DNA of 64,000 nt, taken from contig MNCI01025456.1 of NCBI GenBank assembly GCA_015680685.1, positions 135,980 through 199,979 on the forward strand, given 5' to 3'. The notes below the pieces were generated by a model, which was not told the DNA's origin, did not search any database, and saw nothing but the letters and a program-made list of their open reading frames with translations. Shown piece by piece: positions 1 to 11,284 of the stretch. Within the stretch, counting starts at the first letter, position 1. Each line of letters begins with the position of its first letter. Source of the DNA: Gnetum montanum. Its lineage: Eukaryota > Streptophyta > Gnetopsida > Gnetales > Gnetaceae. The translations under genes were made by a program, and so were the position numbers.

Positions 1-162
1 AAAGACTCAAAGGATCTATTGGACAAATAATACATTTATATCATGACAATTAAATATCAACTCAACAAAGTAACCAACTAATAATGGATTTAACGATAAA
101 AGATGGTATAAAATTCTTGCTACAATATTATAATTTTTGTCTCAAACATAGCCTTTCCACAA

Positions 163-888
163 CTATCCCTTACTTCTTTTGTCAACAACATCTTTATTTA
201 AATCTCCAAATTCATTAGAGATTGCTATTTTGTCATGCTCATGTTTTTTGAAATGAGAGAATTGATATTTTTTGCTAGTTATGGGTCTTGATTTTCCAAA
301 TGCATTAGAGATCATCTGTTCCTTTTGTTCATTATTTCTCCAAGGTTCTCTACCTTGCAAATCACACATTCTAAACACTTCTTAACAAGACCAGGTAGCC
401 AAATTATCTAGCTCTATAGAAGGTTGAAAATAACCTTGTTCATTTGTATACATTTTACAGCATAAATATAGGGCATCTCTAATTTGGATTGGATAATCAA
501 ACTTTGTATTATTTCTCCATTTATATGTTACCAATCTTGTATAGGCTTCCTCTTGAGAATCCACTTCCCAATCTTCATCATTATGCTGATTTTGAGGGAC
601 CTTCTTATTTTTACTAAACCTTCCATCTTGTGTGTCTTTAAATTTCTGCTCATATAAATGGGTTAGTAATTGAACATCATCCTTTACATTTGAGAGTTCT
701 CTTTTTACAGTGGAACATAAAGTATGAAGTTTAGAAATTTTATCCTCTTTCCTATGGATATTCTTTCTTAACTTTTTAAATAGATAATAAAGAGAGATAA
801 ATTCCTCATGCAACTCATTATACCTATCTTTAATATTACCTTTAGACTCTTCAATGTCTTGTGTAGACTTTTCATGTGTAAGAGTCAT
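163..888 (-). pseudogene. Ty1/copia element 1, region downstream of gag (broken coiled-coil ORF)
   Basis: Two open stretches (888 to 382, then 378 to 163, in different frames) lie just after the zinc knuckle of the copia gag on the minus strand. The first encodes about 168 residues rich in Lys, Glu and Asn with heptad-like spacing, which suggests a coiled coil. Many plant copia gag proteins have a charged helical stretch after the knuckle, so this is probably the gag C-terminus of the same element. I do not recognise the last 80 residues. Protease, integrase and RT would lie to the left of position 1 and are not in the window. Assignment to the element rests on position and strand, not on a family motif. 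Confidence 0.45.
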
Positions 889-999
889 GTAGATTAGGTA
901 AGAATATATAGTAGGATCATCTACTTCTTCCTCTATTTTTCATCCTAGCTGGTGTAAATATTTTTCTTTGCATCAGATTTTGATTAATCCTTTGAAACC

Positions 1000-1940
1000 T
1001 ACCAACACTTGGATATTTTAAGGCCACATGGCCTTTACCACCACAAACCCAACATTCTATGGAAGATGCACCAAGATTTGAACCTTTAAAATTCTTACCT
1101 TTTTCCTTACCTTTGATGCTAGATTGATTAAAGCTTTTACCTTTTCATGTAAGTAATCTTTGAACACTTCTAGATAAAAGGGCCAATTCATCTTCACTAC
1201 TTGCTTCAAGTTCAAGTGAATCCTTCTCCTTTGATGAAGATTTAAGAGCAATAGACTTTTCTTTGATTGCACCTTCACTCATAAGATTAATCTCACAAGA
1301 AATAAGTGTACTTTGAAGCTCTTTGAATTTTAGAATTGAAAAATCTCTAATTTTCTCCATGGCTATTAATTTTGGTATAAATTTAGGCTACAAGTTCTAA
1401 TCATTTTAATAATAACATTTCTTTCAAACAAATCTTTTTTTCTTTCCTCAAACAGCTACAACTAAGTCATTTGTTCTAGAAAAATAATCCTCAATTTTCT
1501 CTCCTTCTTTCATTTTGGGTTTATCATACTCACTTTGTAACACTAGAAGCTTAGATTTTTTTACAATAGATGTACTTTAATTTTTTACTTTTAGAGTTTT
1601 CCAAATCTTTGTCATGGTTTTGCATCCTACTACTCTATTAAATTTAGATTTACTCAAAGCACAATAAAGATAATTTTTTTGCTTTTGAATAAAAACTGAA
1701 CTTATCTTTTTCATGTTGCATCCATTTGATTCTTGGCTAGTTAGCCCTTGTGGTGTTGTTGATGGATGACATGTATCCCTCTAAGATTGATTCCCAGACT
1801 TCAAAATCCATTGATTTGAAGAATCGTTGCATTTTAGCCTTCTAATATGCAAAGTTGATCCCATCGAACATTGGTGGCTTGGTGTATAATGTTCCTTTCA
1901 TCATTCAATCTTGAGATGTTAAGCTCTGAAATAGAGAGTA
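1000..1940 (-). pseudogene. Ty1/copia element 1, gag (degenerate)
   Basis: Reading right to left from the primer-binding site, the translation begins with the typical copia gag opening: a Pro-Pro-Met-Phe-Asp-Gly motif, then Asn-Phe-Ala-Tyr, then a stop (TAG, 1842-1844) where the family has Trp, then a Lys-Met-Gln-Arg-Phe-Phe stretch (about 1785-1875). A central helical part follows (ORF 1360-1145). A zinc knuckle lies at 1013-1054 in the order Cys-x2-Cys-x4-His-x4, but its last ligand is Tyr (TAT) instead of Cys. Gag would package the element RNA into virus-like particles. The stop, frame breaks and lost zinc ligand show that this copy is dead. Confidence 0.8.
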
Positions 1941-1956
1941 CCATGCTCTGGTACCA
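1941..1956 (-). other. Primer-binding site of copia element 1 (initiator Met tRNA)
   Basis: On the minus strand the sequence TGGTACCAGAGCATGG lies between the gag leader and the LTR. It matches the usual plant copia primer site, TGGTATCAGAGC, complementary to the 3' end of initiator tRNA-Met, with one change. It fixes the orientation of the element and the inner end of the LTR. Confidence 0.85.
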
Positions 1957-1958
1957 CT

Positions 1959-2917
1959 TGAGGTTTGAGAACTTAGAAGAAGGGTTAAATAAGTTTCCCA
2001 ATTTGAACAAGCAAGACAACCAAGACTACACACAAATTTTATAGGATTCCCCAACTTGGGTATGTCTACACTTAGAGGATAGAATCATGCACACCTTTGA
2101 ACTTTATTCCTTCAAAAAAATATGATTTAGAGGGGATCATAAGCTTTACAAAGTATGAGATCCACTTGGAGTATTTTCTTTTAGGAAACACACTCAAACC
2201 CGCAAGGTCCCAATAAGCTCAAAATGTTGTTTAAAGGATCTCACAACCTTTACAATGACGTGAGCTCCTCACAAAGTGTTTTCTCACTACAAACAAAATT
2301 AATTTTCCACGGTCCCAAGAAGCTCACAAGATGCCTTCTCGCAAGAAGCACATAAACCCTGTAGGGCTACAAAGAAAAAAAGAATCAAGGAGAGAATATA
2401 ACTAACTTTATAGATTCCTTCCACTTAGGCACAAATACAACAATTCACATAAAACACACAAATGATAGAAAATTGAGGAACAAAAAAATTCACTTTATGT
2501 ATACAGTGATTGTATAATTCAATGAACAGTGCTTTTTCTTTTCATAAGAATCCCATTCTATTTTATAGTCTTTAACTTTCTAATTTACCTTCAAAATTTG
2601 TGTAGTAGCTAGGAAACAACTTGTTTGGAAGTCCCATTCAAGCTTGGGACATCTATTTGAAAATAGTCTTCATGTAGGTGGGAAATTCCCTAGAAAAGTG
2701 GGATGTCTTAACTAGGACATCCCAGTAGCAATTAGGATGTCCATTATTCTAATTTTTTTCCAATTTAATTTATTTTATTCTTAAAACATCACATAGCCCT
2801 CTCTAGTTGAGACTATTCTTAGGTTTCCATACCCATATGGGAGGCACCCTAGGCAATAGTTCCTAAAACGAGCTTTCTTTCCCAAGTGTTGATGAGACCA
2901 AAATTTATGCATCAACA
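1959..2917 (-). mobile_element. 5' LTR of copia element 1
   Basis: This LTR of about 959 bp begins on the minus strand with TGTTGATGCATAAATTTTGG and ends in CA two bases before the primer site, the standard TG...CA ends. A TATA-like box (TATAAAAT on the minus strand, 2560-2567) lies inside as a plausible element promoter. The partner LTR and left target-site duplicate would lie before position 1. The right flank, GTTCC, would be one copy of a 5-bp target duplication. The LTR interrupts the leader of a second copia element at 2918. Confidence 0.75.
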
Positions 2918-3191
2918 GTTCCATAGCTTTGGCATCTTTCCAAGAGAATACTTATCATTCCCCTCAAATAAGGTACTTCCTTATTATCATCCAACTATTC
3001 ATATTTAGGCATCTCCTCATGCACACATCATGCACATGATCTTCCATATTTTTATTCTTAGCTAGTCTATTAAGAAGATTAGGACCAACAGAAACCTCAT
3101 CAGAAATGTAGCTTTCTTTGGTCTTCTTTTTATATACCATGATAGCACACAAATCATGAATAACAAACCACATTTATGAATCATGAATCAT
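2918..3191 (-). mobile_element. Copia element 2, leader and 5' internal part, cut by element 1
   Basis: Minus-strand sequence directly after a second Met-tRNA primer site. A 69-codon open frame (3173-2964) begins shortly after the primer site but has no motif I recognise. The region stops abruptly at the LTR end of element 1, so element 1 was probably inserted here and the rest of element 2 was displaced to the left of the window or lost. Confidence 0.5.
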
Positions 3192-3205
3192 AGCTCTAAT
3201 ACCAA
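3192..3205 (-). other. Primer-binding site of copia element 2
   Basis: The minus strand reads TTGGTATTAGAGCT, the plant copia initiator-Met primer site (TTGGTATCAGAGC) with C changed to T. It implies an LTR immediately to the right. Confidence 0.7.
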
Positions 3206-3950
3206 GTTTTATGATGCCACCCTTAAAAAGTAACACATAAAACCACCCAAGAGTCTTCAAGTAGTAACAAGGAAGGATGCACTTATTGTGGACTATGTCT
3301 TAATGCTTATAGTACCTATAGGCACAACATAAGTCTACACAACCTATTGGTCTAAGGTTAGTAATATAGTGGTTATACCTTAAAGTAAACATACAAGGGA
3401 TAGGACCAATGTGACACACACAAACAATTGTAGAAAGTGAACTAGTATGTAGACATGATACTATTTACTTAGAGAATTAATATCTGTTCCTACTCTAATG
3501 CATCTAGCCCTAACCCTCACTCTGAAGAGAAGGATAGTGGCCCAAGCCAAGGAGGTAAAGCCTTTCCAACAAGCTAGCACATCCTTATGATAAGGTTCTT
3601 AAATGAATCACAGTCATGTAGTTCTATGGTGATGGTTATGATAGTATGGAACCCATGAGGTTCTCCACACTCTTTTGGCCCTCGTTCTAGAAGAAAACAT
3701 CCTTTAATCTAAAAAAACATGCTTTTGTACATCAAGGCCCTTTATATAAGAATGCAATAGTCTTGATTTTAGAAAATTTCAACTACCTATGATCAATTTT
3801 AATGATGGCTATTATGGACCATGACACTTAGGAAAATAATAACTATTAGAAATATGGCTAGAAACTAACAATCTATAATTGCTACTTTCAATTTAAATTA
3901 TTTTTCTCTAAATGCAATACTAGAGAAGGAATAAAATGACCTAATTTGTT
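3206..3950 (-). mobile_element. Probable 5' LTR of copia element 2 (outer end uncertain)
   Basis: The sequence right of the primer site should be the LTR. A good TATA box on the minus strand (TATATAAA, 3741-3748) about 540 bases from the primer site supports this. I could not place the outer TG end or a target duplication, so 3950 is a guess. 3950-4330 is AT-rich with no recognisable feature. Confidence 0.4.
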
Positions 3951-4330
3951 TTCTAATGTGAATTTGCTTAGAGTCAATGGCCACTTAAAAAAAGGTACAT
4001 CACACTGTGTCTAATATCAACATACCACAAATGGTCTTTATTTAATAGTTGAAACAAGTAGCTCAAAATTCCTATTGATGAAGGAATGAATCAACTATGT
4101 AGTAGCATAGCATTGTTGATTAATACTGAATTTTCCTGTAATGTTCTATATTCTACAATCCACCATATTAAACATAAATAGGATATCACATTTTAAAATT
4201 TAGTTAATTTATTATCTAATTTTCATAATGATATTTTCAAAATTATAATGTTAATAAAATTTGAACTTCAGTTCTAATTTCAAGTGTAAGGATTTTCAAT
4301 AAAAAATTATTATCTTGTTTAAAGATTAAG

Positions 4331-4511
4331 TCAAAAATGCATGTGTACACTTCCACCGCCAATGGCATAGATACATTTTAAAATGATAGCGGTTCTGACG
4401 TTTTCTTGTCTTATAACTTGAGATTTAAAGACATTCATGGAAGCCTTTGCAAGCACATAATATCGGTTGCAAGTCCAGTAACAGTTATGCCTTTTTTCAG
4501 TCTTCATTAAG
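4331..4511. other. Unassigned sequence flanking CRK duplication A
   Basis: A short stretch of more balanced composition than its surroundings, open on the minus strand for 87 codons (4594-4331) with no recognised motif. It is not present beside copy B, so the duplication starts after it. It may be an exon remnant. Confidence 0.3.
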
Positions 4512-5179
4512 GGTTCCATTCTTCCAGGAAAGAACGTAACCAAATCATGGATCATTACATGGACAATGCACCGTGCATAAAGTGTATACTTCATGCTTTT
4601 GAATAAAAAGTTTTCCAGTTAGGCCCGGCGTGAAAACAACAGAAAATATTTAATTTCTTCCAATTCCATGTAACCATGGAAGGAAATAATCACCACACAA
4701 TAAAATACGTACATTTTCGTCTCAAAATCAAAATAGACGGAAAGAGGTCGATGGAAAAAAAAAAACAAAATCAACATTCTACCAACCCAAAAGTAATGAA
4801 ATTGAGAAGTCAAGAAATTGCAATGTCCAAATCGATTGGCGGAGGCTGAAAATTGAAAACGTCTCCCCCGAATGCGCCCCCTGTAATCGTAGATTGTCAT
4901 TGAGAACGTGGAAGTGTAAATACTCGGCATTGGCAGGAAATTGTTTTAAATGTGGAAGTCGGTTCTCGCACAAATTGAAAATTCCCATTGTCATTTCTTG
5001 GAATCTTCAGCCAACTAGACAAAGATTTGCATGGGCGACTTGAAAATGTTTACCAGAATTCCACTATTATTCTTGTTCACGTTTCAAATCACACATCTTA
5101 CTTTGTTATATTAGTCCTTCCTCTTTTAGAAGTGTATCATTCGTTTACGACTTCCTTTTCTCGTAAATCACGAAAAGTA

Positions 5180-7450
5180 ATGGGGAACACCAAAGATGGC
5201 TACTGCTTGGCTGTATCGCTTTTCATCATCACAATCGCATTCTGCTGGTGGGGTTGTTGAGTCATGCAAACCCAACTTGCAACAAGAACAATTACACAGA
5301 GGGCACTCAGTTGGCTAAAAACATAGACACTTTGCTGGATACTCTGGTGAAGGCATCACAAGCTGCAGCATTCAACATGTCGGTTGTTGGAGAGGGAAAG
5401 AATAGAGTCCACGGTGTATTCCAGTGCAGAGGAGACAGGACAGCAACTGAGTGTTTCCATTGCTCCAGAAATGCGCTGAAAAGCATCCAACAGGAGTGTA
5501 TCCACAGCGCAGGTTCCGCTGTTCGGTACAACTACACCTGCTTCATGCGCTTCGAGAGATATAATTTCTCACGCCGTCATCCTCTTCTCCGTAACACTTC
5601 TTATCCGCCCTGTACTCTTGCAGGTAAAGAAATTATCAAGTATTTAACTATTGATTGACCAATTTTTAAGTATTTACCATCACCGTATAAGACTGTAAGT
5701 TGAAATTTTTAGCCTTCTATACTGTCCGTTAAGCTGTAGGACCTTCCCTTTTTAACATGCTTCAGTTTATTTCAACATATGTTTGTTTTTACTTTTTTAA
5801 AATGAAAATTGATGGTATCCTGAAAAGCCATGTTCCATTTTTGATTTTTTGTGTAGGTGGATCAGGGACACATCACCAGTTAGCACTGATTCTGGGAACC
5901 ACTTTAAACCTAGTTTTTGTGCTGATGATTTTTCTGTGCTTTCTGGTTGTTAGAAGAAGAAAAAGATCCACCATTCACCGTCAACGCGGTGACACCCTCG
6001 TTATTCTTCAGAAGTTTTGCCTTAAAAAATGCTTGATCATGAACGTTTCCTGCCAAACTTTCAATGCAGGGGATTCATGTACATATGAAGAGGAGCTTCT
6101 CACGTACGTAGGTTCTCTCATTGATTTTAGCGCTGACGTGATCAAGATTGCTACCAAAGACTTTCACGAAGATCTTAAGATTGGGGAAGGTGGTTTTGGG
6201 AATGTTTACAACGTTATCCGAGACATTATCATTTGAGATGCGATATTAGGGTAATGCACTTATCTCTAACGAGTCTAACCTGATTTCTGTTTTTGCTTAC
6301 AGGGAACCCTCCCAAACGGAAATGACGTCGCTGTAAAAAAGCTTTCGTGAAAATCTGGGCAAGGGAAAAATGAATTTACTAATGAAATGAAGCTCCTTGT
6401 CAATATCCAACTTAAAAATCTTGTGAATCTGTTAGGTTGTTGTGTCCAACGATACCACCATATCCTTGTTTACGAGTATCTTTCCAACGGTAGCCTTGAC
6501 AAAATAATATTCGGTGAGTGTATTGATATGTATGCGACAGTTTGAAGATAAATCCTTTTATGAAAGATTTGATCGTTCGTGTGGCAGATGTGAACAAGAA
6601 AGTGTGTCTCAGCGTTTTAACATAATCCTTGGGGTTGCTAAAGGGCTTTTGTACTTGCACGAGGATTCGAAGCTCAAAATCATTCATCGAGATATTAAAG
6701 CATCCAACATTCTGTTGGATGACCATTTCAACCCCAAGATTTCAGACTTTCGTTTAGCAAAGCTATCTTCTGAGGCTGAAACTCAGGTTCAAACTAGAGT
6801 TGCCGGAACCTGGTAAGCATCATTAATGAGTTGTGAAAGTATTATAGCGAAGCGTTTGATTATTTTCTGTATATAGCTTAAGTGAGAAATTTTATTTTGC
6901 TCAGTGGCTACATAGCACCAGAATATGGAATGCAAGGGCAGTTATCAACAAAGGTTGATGTCTATAGCTTTGGTATTCTTGTTTTGGAAATTATCAAAGG
7001 AAAAAAGATCACAGATATTGACCAATGTCATGAAAGCATCCTAGAAGAGGTAAAATCAAGGTTCAGTGTCCCACGCACGACACTTCCTGAAAACTTCACT
7101 TTCCGTAACTTTTGACATCACTGAGTATTGTTTGATTTTAGGAATGGAAATCATTTCAACAAGGGAATGTTCTGAGCCTAATAGATGATAGCATAACATC
7201 CACATGTGAACATGAACAAGTGAGCAGGTGCATACATTTGGGACTGTTATGCGTACAATCAGATCCATGTTTAAGGCCTCCCATGTCCACCGTGCTGCTC
7301 ATGCTCTCAAGTAACTCAATCGAATTACCAAAACCAACGTTGCCTGCATTTCTGTATTTGGATGGCAACCTTGGAGATGCACCCAGTGGCAGCAAAAGTC
7401 ATGCATGTAGTCAAGTGAATGAATCATCAATCCTGTCACTTCCTCGCTAA
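5180..7450 (+). pseudogene. Cysteine-rich receptor-like kinase (DUF26/ginkbilobin-type) pseudogene, copy A
   Basis: Seven exons can be placed at 5180-5623, 5857-5988, 6070-6212, 6303-6513, 6588-6812, 6905-7049 and 7142-7450, nearly all with GT/AG borders: the standard CRK layout. Exon 1 encodes a signal peptide and one DUF26 domain with the Cys-x8-Cys-x2-Cys motif. Exon 2 encodes the transmembrane helix and an Arg-rich stop-transfer. Exons 3-7 encode the Ser/Thr kinase: Gly loop (GEGGFGNVY), [18 protein letters not shown] and a C-terminal lobe. CRKs are plasma-membrane receptors in stress and immune signalling. Lesions: one base lost after the signal peptide (about 5250, giving a TGA), TGA at 6348-6350 just after VAVKKLS, loss of 10 bases near 6609, and DFG changed to DFR. 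Only one DUF26 domain is present, where flowering-plant CRKs usually have two. Confidence 0.9.
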
Positions 7451-7689
7451 CAATTTATCATGGTCTCTCTATATCGTTATCATAAAAAAAGCTAAAAATC
7501 ATGGAATTTTTCATAGTTTGGTTACAATGGCTATCCCAATTTTAACCTGTATTCCAATATTGGAAATAAGAAAAGTATTTCAATTCAATGAAAAACTGTT
7601 AATGATAGAATCAGCATGACGACTCAATCCCCATAACACCTTGATGGTTGAAATGTTGAAATGAGGTGAACACTAAGAGTATTATGACT

Positions 7690-8309
7690 ATTATCCTATC
7701 TCTTCAAAAATTAAGATGGCCTGGTTAATGGCCAAGAGCCTAAGAGAAACGTGTGACATCTATCGGAGATTACACTTTTTGGCACAACTTTTTCGGAACG
7801 CCACATCGTCAAGACGCATTTCCGCGTGTTCAGGACGATTATAAGACGTTTCATAGATTGGAAATGTGTTTTGACTGCAGTGTCTGCGTTTTCAGGTGCA
7901 GAGGATTATTGGTTTTCTACGACGGTCCCGGAGACAAGTTTCCACGTTTGCGAGTCACGCGTTAAAATACTTTATTTAAATTAAAAACTTTCCGCGTTTC
8001 CATGGTTCATAGCTGGAATTTCTATCGACCTAAAACTGAGGTACAAGGTACGGCATGACTTCGGGGATGGATAATTCATCATGACATGAGGTGAACTTGA
8101 GAGGTGAACTTGAGAGGGAGACTGGCCTACAAATCCACCAACATTCCAGAATATCCAGATAAATTTGGAAACAACAGTAATAGTCAAAGCTTTCAGTATT
8201 TTAATGCCTACCCCATTTGATGTCATGCTGTGATATAAAACAATACCCAAGGTTTCTCAATCGAGTGGCTCACTGAATGACTAGGAGACATGCCATCATA
8301 ATTCAAAGA
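7690..8309. other. Conserved 3' flank of CRK copy A, with CpG-rich block
   Basis: This non-exonic stretch is retained in both copies. 7760-7965 is unusually rich in CG dinucleotides compared with the surrounding AT-rich DNA. On the minus strand 8250-7981 is open for 89 codons; copy B is open in the same frame for 82 codons with similar residues, but I do not recognise the product. It could be an unannotated exon of a neighbouring gene or chance. Confidence 0.4.
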
Positions 8310-8857
8310 GAAGGGTAATTCAAATTTTTTATAAAAAAAAAATTATATTATTACTGAAAGGTAGCATTATTTTTGTTAGAATATAAAAAGAAGAAAATAA
8401 TAATAATAAACATATATGTTTCTTTTTGGGTACCCTAAAGGAGGCAATAGTAACACTAGCAAAAAGCTGAACATAAGGTTTTGGATAGCTTTAATGAGAA
8501 ATTAGGAACAAAGGAAGAAGGAAAAAAGGAAAAAATTTAAGAAACAAGAAACATAAGTACATTTATCATGTCATGGATAACCATGTAAATGAAAGAATTT
8601 TGGTAAAAGACAATGAAAATTTAGATAGGTAGAAAATTTATTTTTAAAAATTATTACTGGAAAAATTTCCAATCTAAGAAGAAGAACCAAAATTTGGTTT
8701 GGTTAATGAATTTCCCTTCTTAGAGGTGAAGATAGCTTTATCAAAGATTTAAAATGGAAAAGCTAGTTTACAGAATAATATTGATATAAAAGCTTGAATA
8801 GTATTAAGAGATGTAGGAGTTTCATTCTTGACATAATTATTTAACAAAAATTTGAAG
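8310..8857. other. AT-rich sequence without recognised feature
   Basis: A poly-A tract near 8330 and AT-rich DNA follow the duplication end. No open frame or repeat was recognised. It may be the decayed 5' part of the LINE that follows. Confidence 0.3.
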
Positions 8858-10440
8858 GATAAAAAAAATACCTAACAATTGGAGAAAAATCATTGTTATT
8901 CCTATTTACAAAAATAAAGAAGATGTATAAAATTATGCAAACTATAGAGGGATCAAAGTAATTATTCATACTATGAAGCTTTGGGAAAGAGTCATAGAGT
9001 AATATCTTAGACTTGAATAAACAACATTAGAAAATCAATGTGGATTTATTCCAAGAAGATTTACTATAGAGGCTATTTTCTTGATATGATAATTGATAGA
9101 GAAATTTAGAAAACAAGGAGAAAATCTACATATGATTTTTATTGACTTGGAAAAAATAATGATATAGTGCCTAGAGATATTATTTAGTAGGTCTTGCCTA
9201 GGAAAAGTATCTCTTATAAATATATAAAGTGATTTAAAACATATATGATGAAGGTCCCATTAAAAATAGAATAGCTTATCAAACTACATTTGATTTTTTT
9301 GTTGTGCTTAATTCATGGGTATTTGTGATTATTATGGAAAAATTAACAAAGAGAATACAAGATAAAATTCCTTGGTGTATGCGATTTGTAGGTGATATTA
9401 TGTTAATGGATACAAATCTAAAAAATATTTCTTCTAAAATGGATAAGTGGAGACTTGTAGAATCAAAATGCTTAAAATTAATAGAATTAAGATAAGACAT
9501 ATAGAATACAATTTTAATAATAGCGTAAATAATGTTGAAATCAAAATGACAATTAAAGGCCAAAAAGACCTTAATTGCAAATAGTTTAGCTACCTAGGAT
9601 CAATGCTCCAATCAAATGGTGAAATTGATAAAGATATAAAAAATAAGATTGAGAAAGGATGGTCAAAACGAATACAGACTAGTTGGGTTCTATATGATAA
9701 AAAAAATACTAATAAAACTAAAGGAAAACTTTTATAGGACAACAATTACAGTTACTATCTTAGATGGTGTTGAATGTGAAGTAATACAAAAAGGACATGA
9801 CCAACAAATCAATATGGTAGAAATGCGAATACTTATATAGATATTAAATATTACCAAAAGAAATAAGCTACATAATATAGACATTAGAGGAAGACTTGGA
9901 GTGGCTTCTATTTTAGATATGTTTCAAAAATGGGGATGTTGGAATCCTAAAATAATTGTAATATTGGTACAACCCAAGAGATATAGTCAAGTTAGAACTT
10001 TAAACCTGAAAATTGTCTACTAGAATCATACCTATGACTTCGAGCTTTCAACTTGAGAGTCTTACGACTACGCTAATGCCTCATTGTTACAAGAATGATA
10101 TCATAACAATTAGATGTTAACCTAGTGGTATAGGTCTCGGCCTAGTAATCGCAGGTCACAGCTTCAATTCTACTAGGTAGTACTAAGTGATAAACTTCTA
10201 CATCTTTGATGGTTTGGGCATGTGCAAAGAAAATTAGATAAAGAGCCTATAAAAAAATTTGCTATCTGAATGTTCTAGAAAAATCATTGAAAGGAAGGCC
10301 AAAAAAGACATAGGAAATAATAATGGAAGATGATCTAAAGGAATTACAAATAAAAAATGATCTAACTCTTCATACAGGTGAATGGCAAAAAAGAATTCAT
10401 GTATTTGATCCTATTTTGTTGGAACATGAGAAGGATGATG
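8858..10440 (+). mobile_element. RTE-clade LINE remnant (reverse transcriptase), plus strand
   Basis: Broken translations give RTE reverse-transcriptase landmarks in order: a block with Asn-Tyr-x-Gly-Ile-Lys and Leu-Trp-Glu-Arg-Val-Ile-Glu (about 8935-9000), a Cys-Gly-Phe-Ile-Pro-x-Arg motif (9040), an Ile-Asp-Leu-Glu-Lys block (9145), the active-site block altered from FADD to FVGD (about 9388), and a 3' region with a Val-Glu-Met-Arg-Ile-Leu block (9817). The end carries GATGATGATGAT (near 10436), typical of RTE tails. Many stops and frameshifts and loss of a catalytic Asp make it inactive. Confidence 0.75.
10110..10182 (+). repeat. tRNA-like (possible SINE head) insertion
   Basis: TAACCTAGTGG near 10118 resembles a pol III A box and GCTTCAATTCT near 10161 resembles a B box at tRNA-like spacing. 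It interrupts the 3' part of the LINE. No acceptor stem is evident, so it is not a functional tRNA gene; a tRNA-derived SINE fragment is the best guess. Confidence 0.35.
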
Positions 10441-10760
10441 ATGATCATGAATTAGTATGTATTGATAGATTGATATGTTGATACATGTATCTAACTACTT
10501 ATGATATTTTGGCAATATATTGATGATGTACCACCTATATGTTCATAGCTTGATCAATGTGTTGTCTGTGCATGTGTGCTAGCTATGTTAATAAGTATGT
10601 TAACTATGCATGTTAGTTGCATTGATACATGTACTAGTTTAGTATGCCAACAATATTGATACATGTGCTAATTATATGTGCCAACTCTATTCTAACTATG
10701 TTGATATGTGCACATTCTATATGTGTTAACAACATTAATACATTGATGTGTGTGCATAAA
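10441..10760. repeat. Degenerate tandem-like repeat around TTGATACATGT
   Basis: The unit TTGATACATGT followed by (A/G)(T/C)CTA recurs at 10478, 10622 and 10656, with weaker copies (for example GTTGATATGTGCAC near 10700) between. It looks like an old minisatellite or a repetitive non-coding patch. No open frame. Confidence 0.4.
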
Positions 10761-11284
10761 GCAAATTTTATTTAGTAGTACTTGGTGGTGAGCTACCTTC
10801 ATTACTTTACTTTGAGTCTGCATCAAGTGCAATTTATGCACTCTATTGAAGTGTCTTTATAATATAACAAAGCATAACATTTGCAAATTTTGTTTGGAAT
10901 GATGACTCTTCTAGTATTTTCCTGGTATTCTCTTTATCTCTATATAATTTTTTCAATATATTTAGGAATTTGTATTTGCACTTGAAGTTCTATCATATTG
11001 TTATCATTATTTTACCATTCTTTTATAAACTAAATTTTCTTTGTGACAACATTATTTTTCATTGGCTTTCTTCATGAAGAATCAAAATATAAAAACCCAA
11101 GTCTTTGTTACATTAAATATTTTCTTTTTTCATGCTACTTAAGGAGCTAGAAATAAACTATATGCAAATATAATCCACTAAGTATTTATCATCAACTCCA
11201 AAGTAGTTGTATGAGGTTGATTAGAATGAAGTTTTTGAACTTTGGAAAGCTATGAAGACTCGTAGATATTAAGGAAAAAGGTAG

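Larger units (their letters stand above)
4512..8309 (+). repeat. Segmental duplication, copy A (CRK gene plus flanks)
   Basis: Sequence from GGTTCCATTCTTCC (4512) to ATTCAAAGA (8309) recurs at 48993-52747 in the same orientation, about 44.5 kb away, including about 670 bases of 5' flank, all exons and introns and about 850 bases of 3' flank. Similarity is high by eye, with small indels in both copies. Similarity stops sharply at both ends. Because introns are kept, this is a DNA-level duplication and not a retrocopy. Confidence 0.92.

Noticed and set aside
5248-5658. 136-codon frame as an intact secreted DUF26 protein
   Set aside because: It starts at GTG, not ATG, and lacks the signal peptide, which is in another frame (5180). 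The intron donor at 5624 also lies inside it. It is exon 1 of the broken CRK.
6213-6302. Read-through of the kinase frame in CRK copy A after the Gly loop
   Set aside because: The residues after GNVYN are intron sequence; donor and acceptor are visible at 6213 and 6302.
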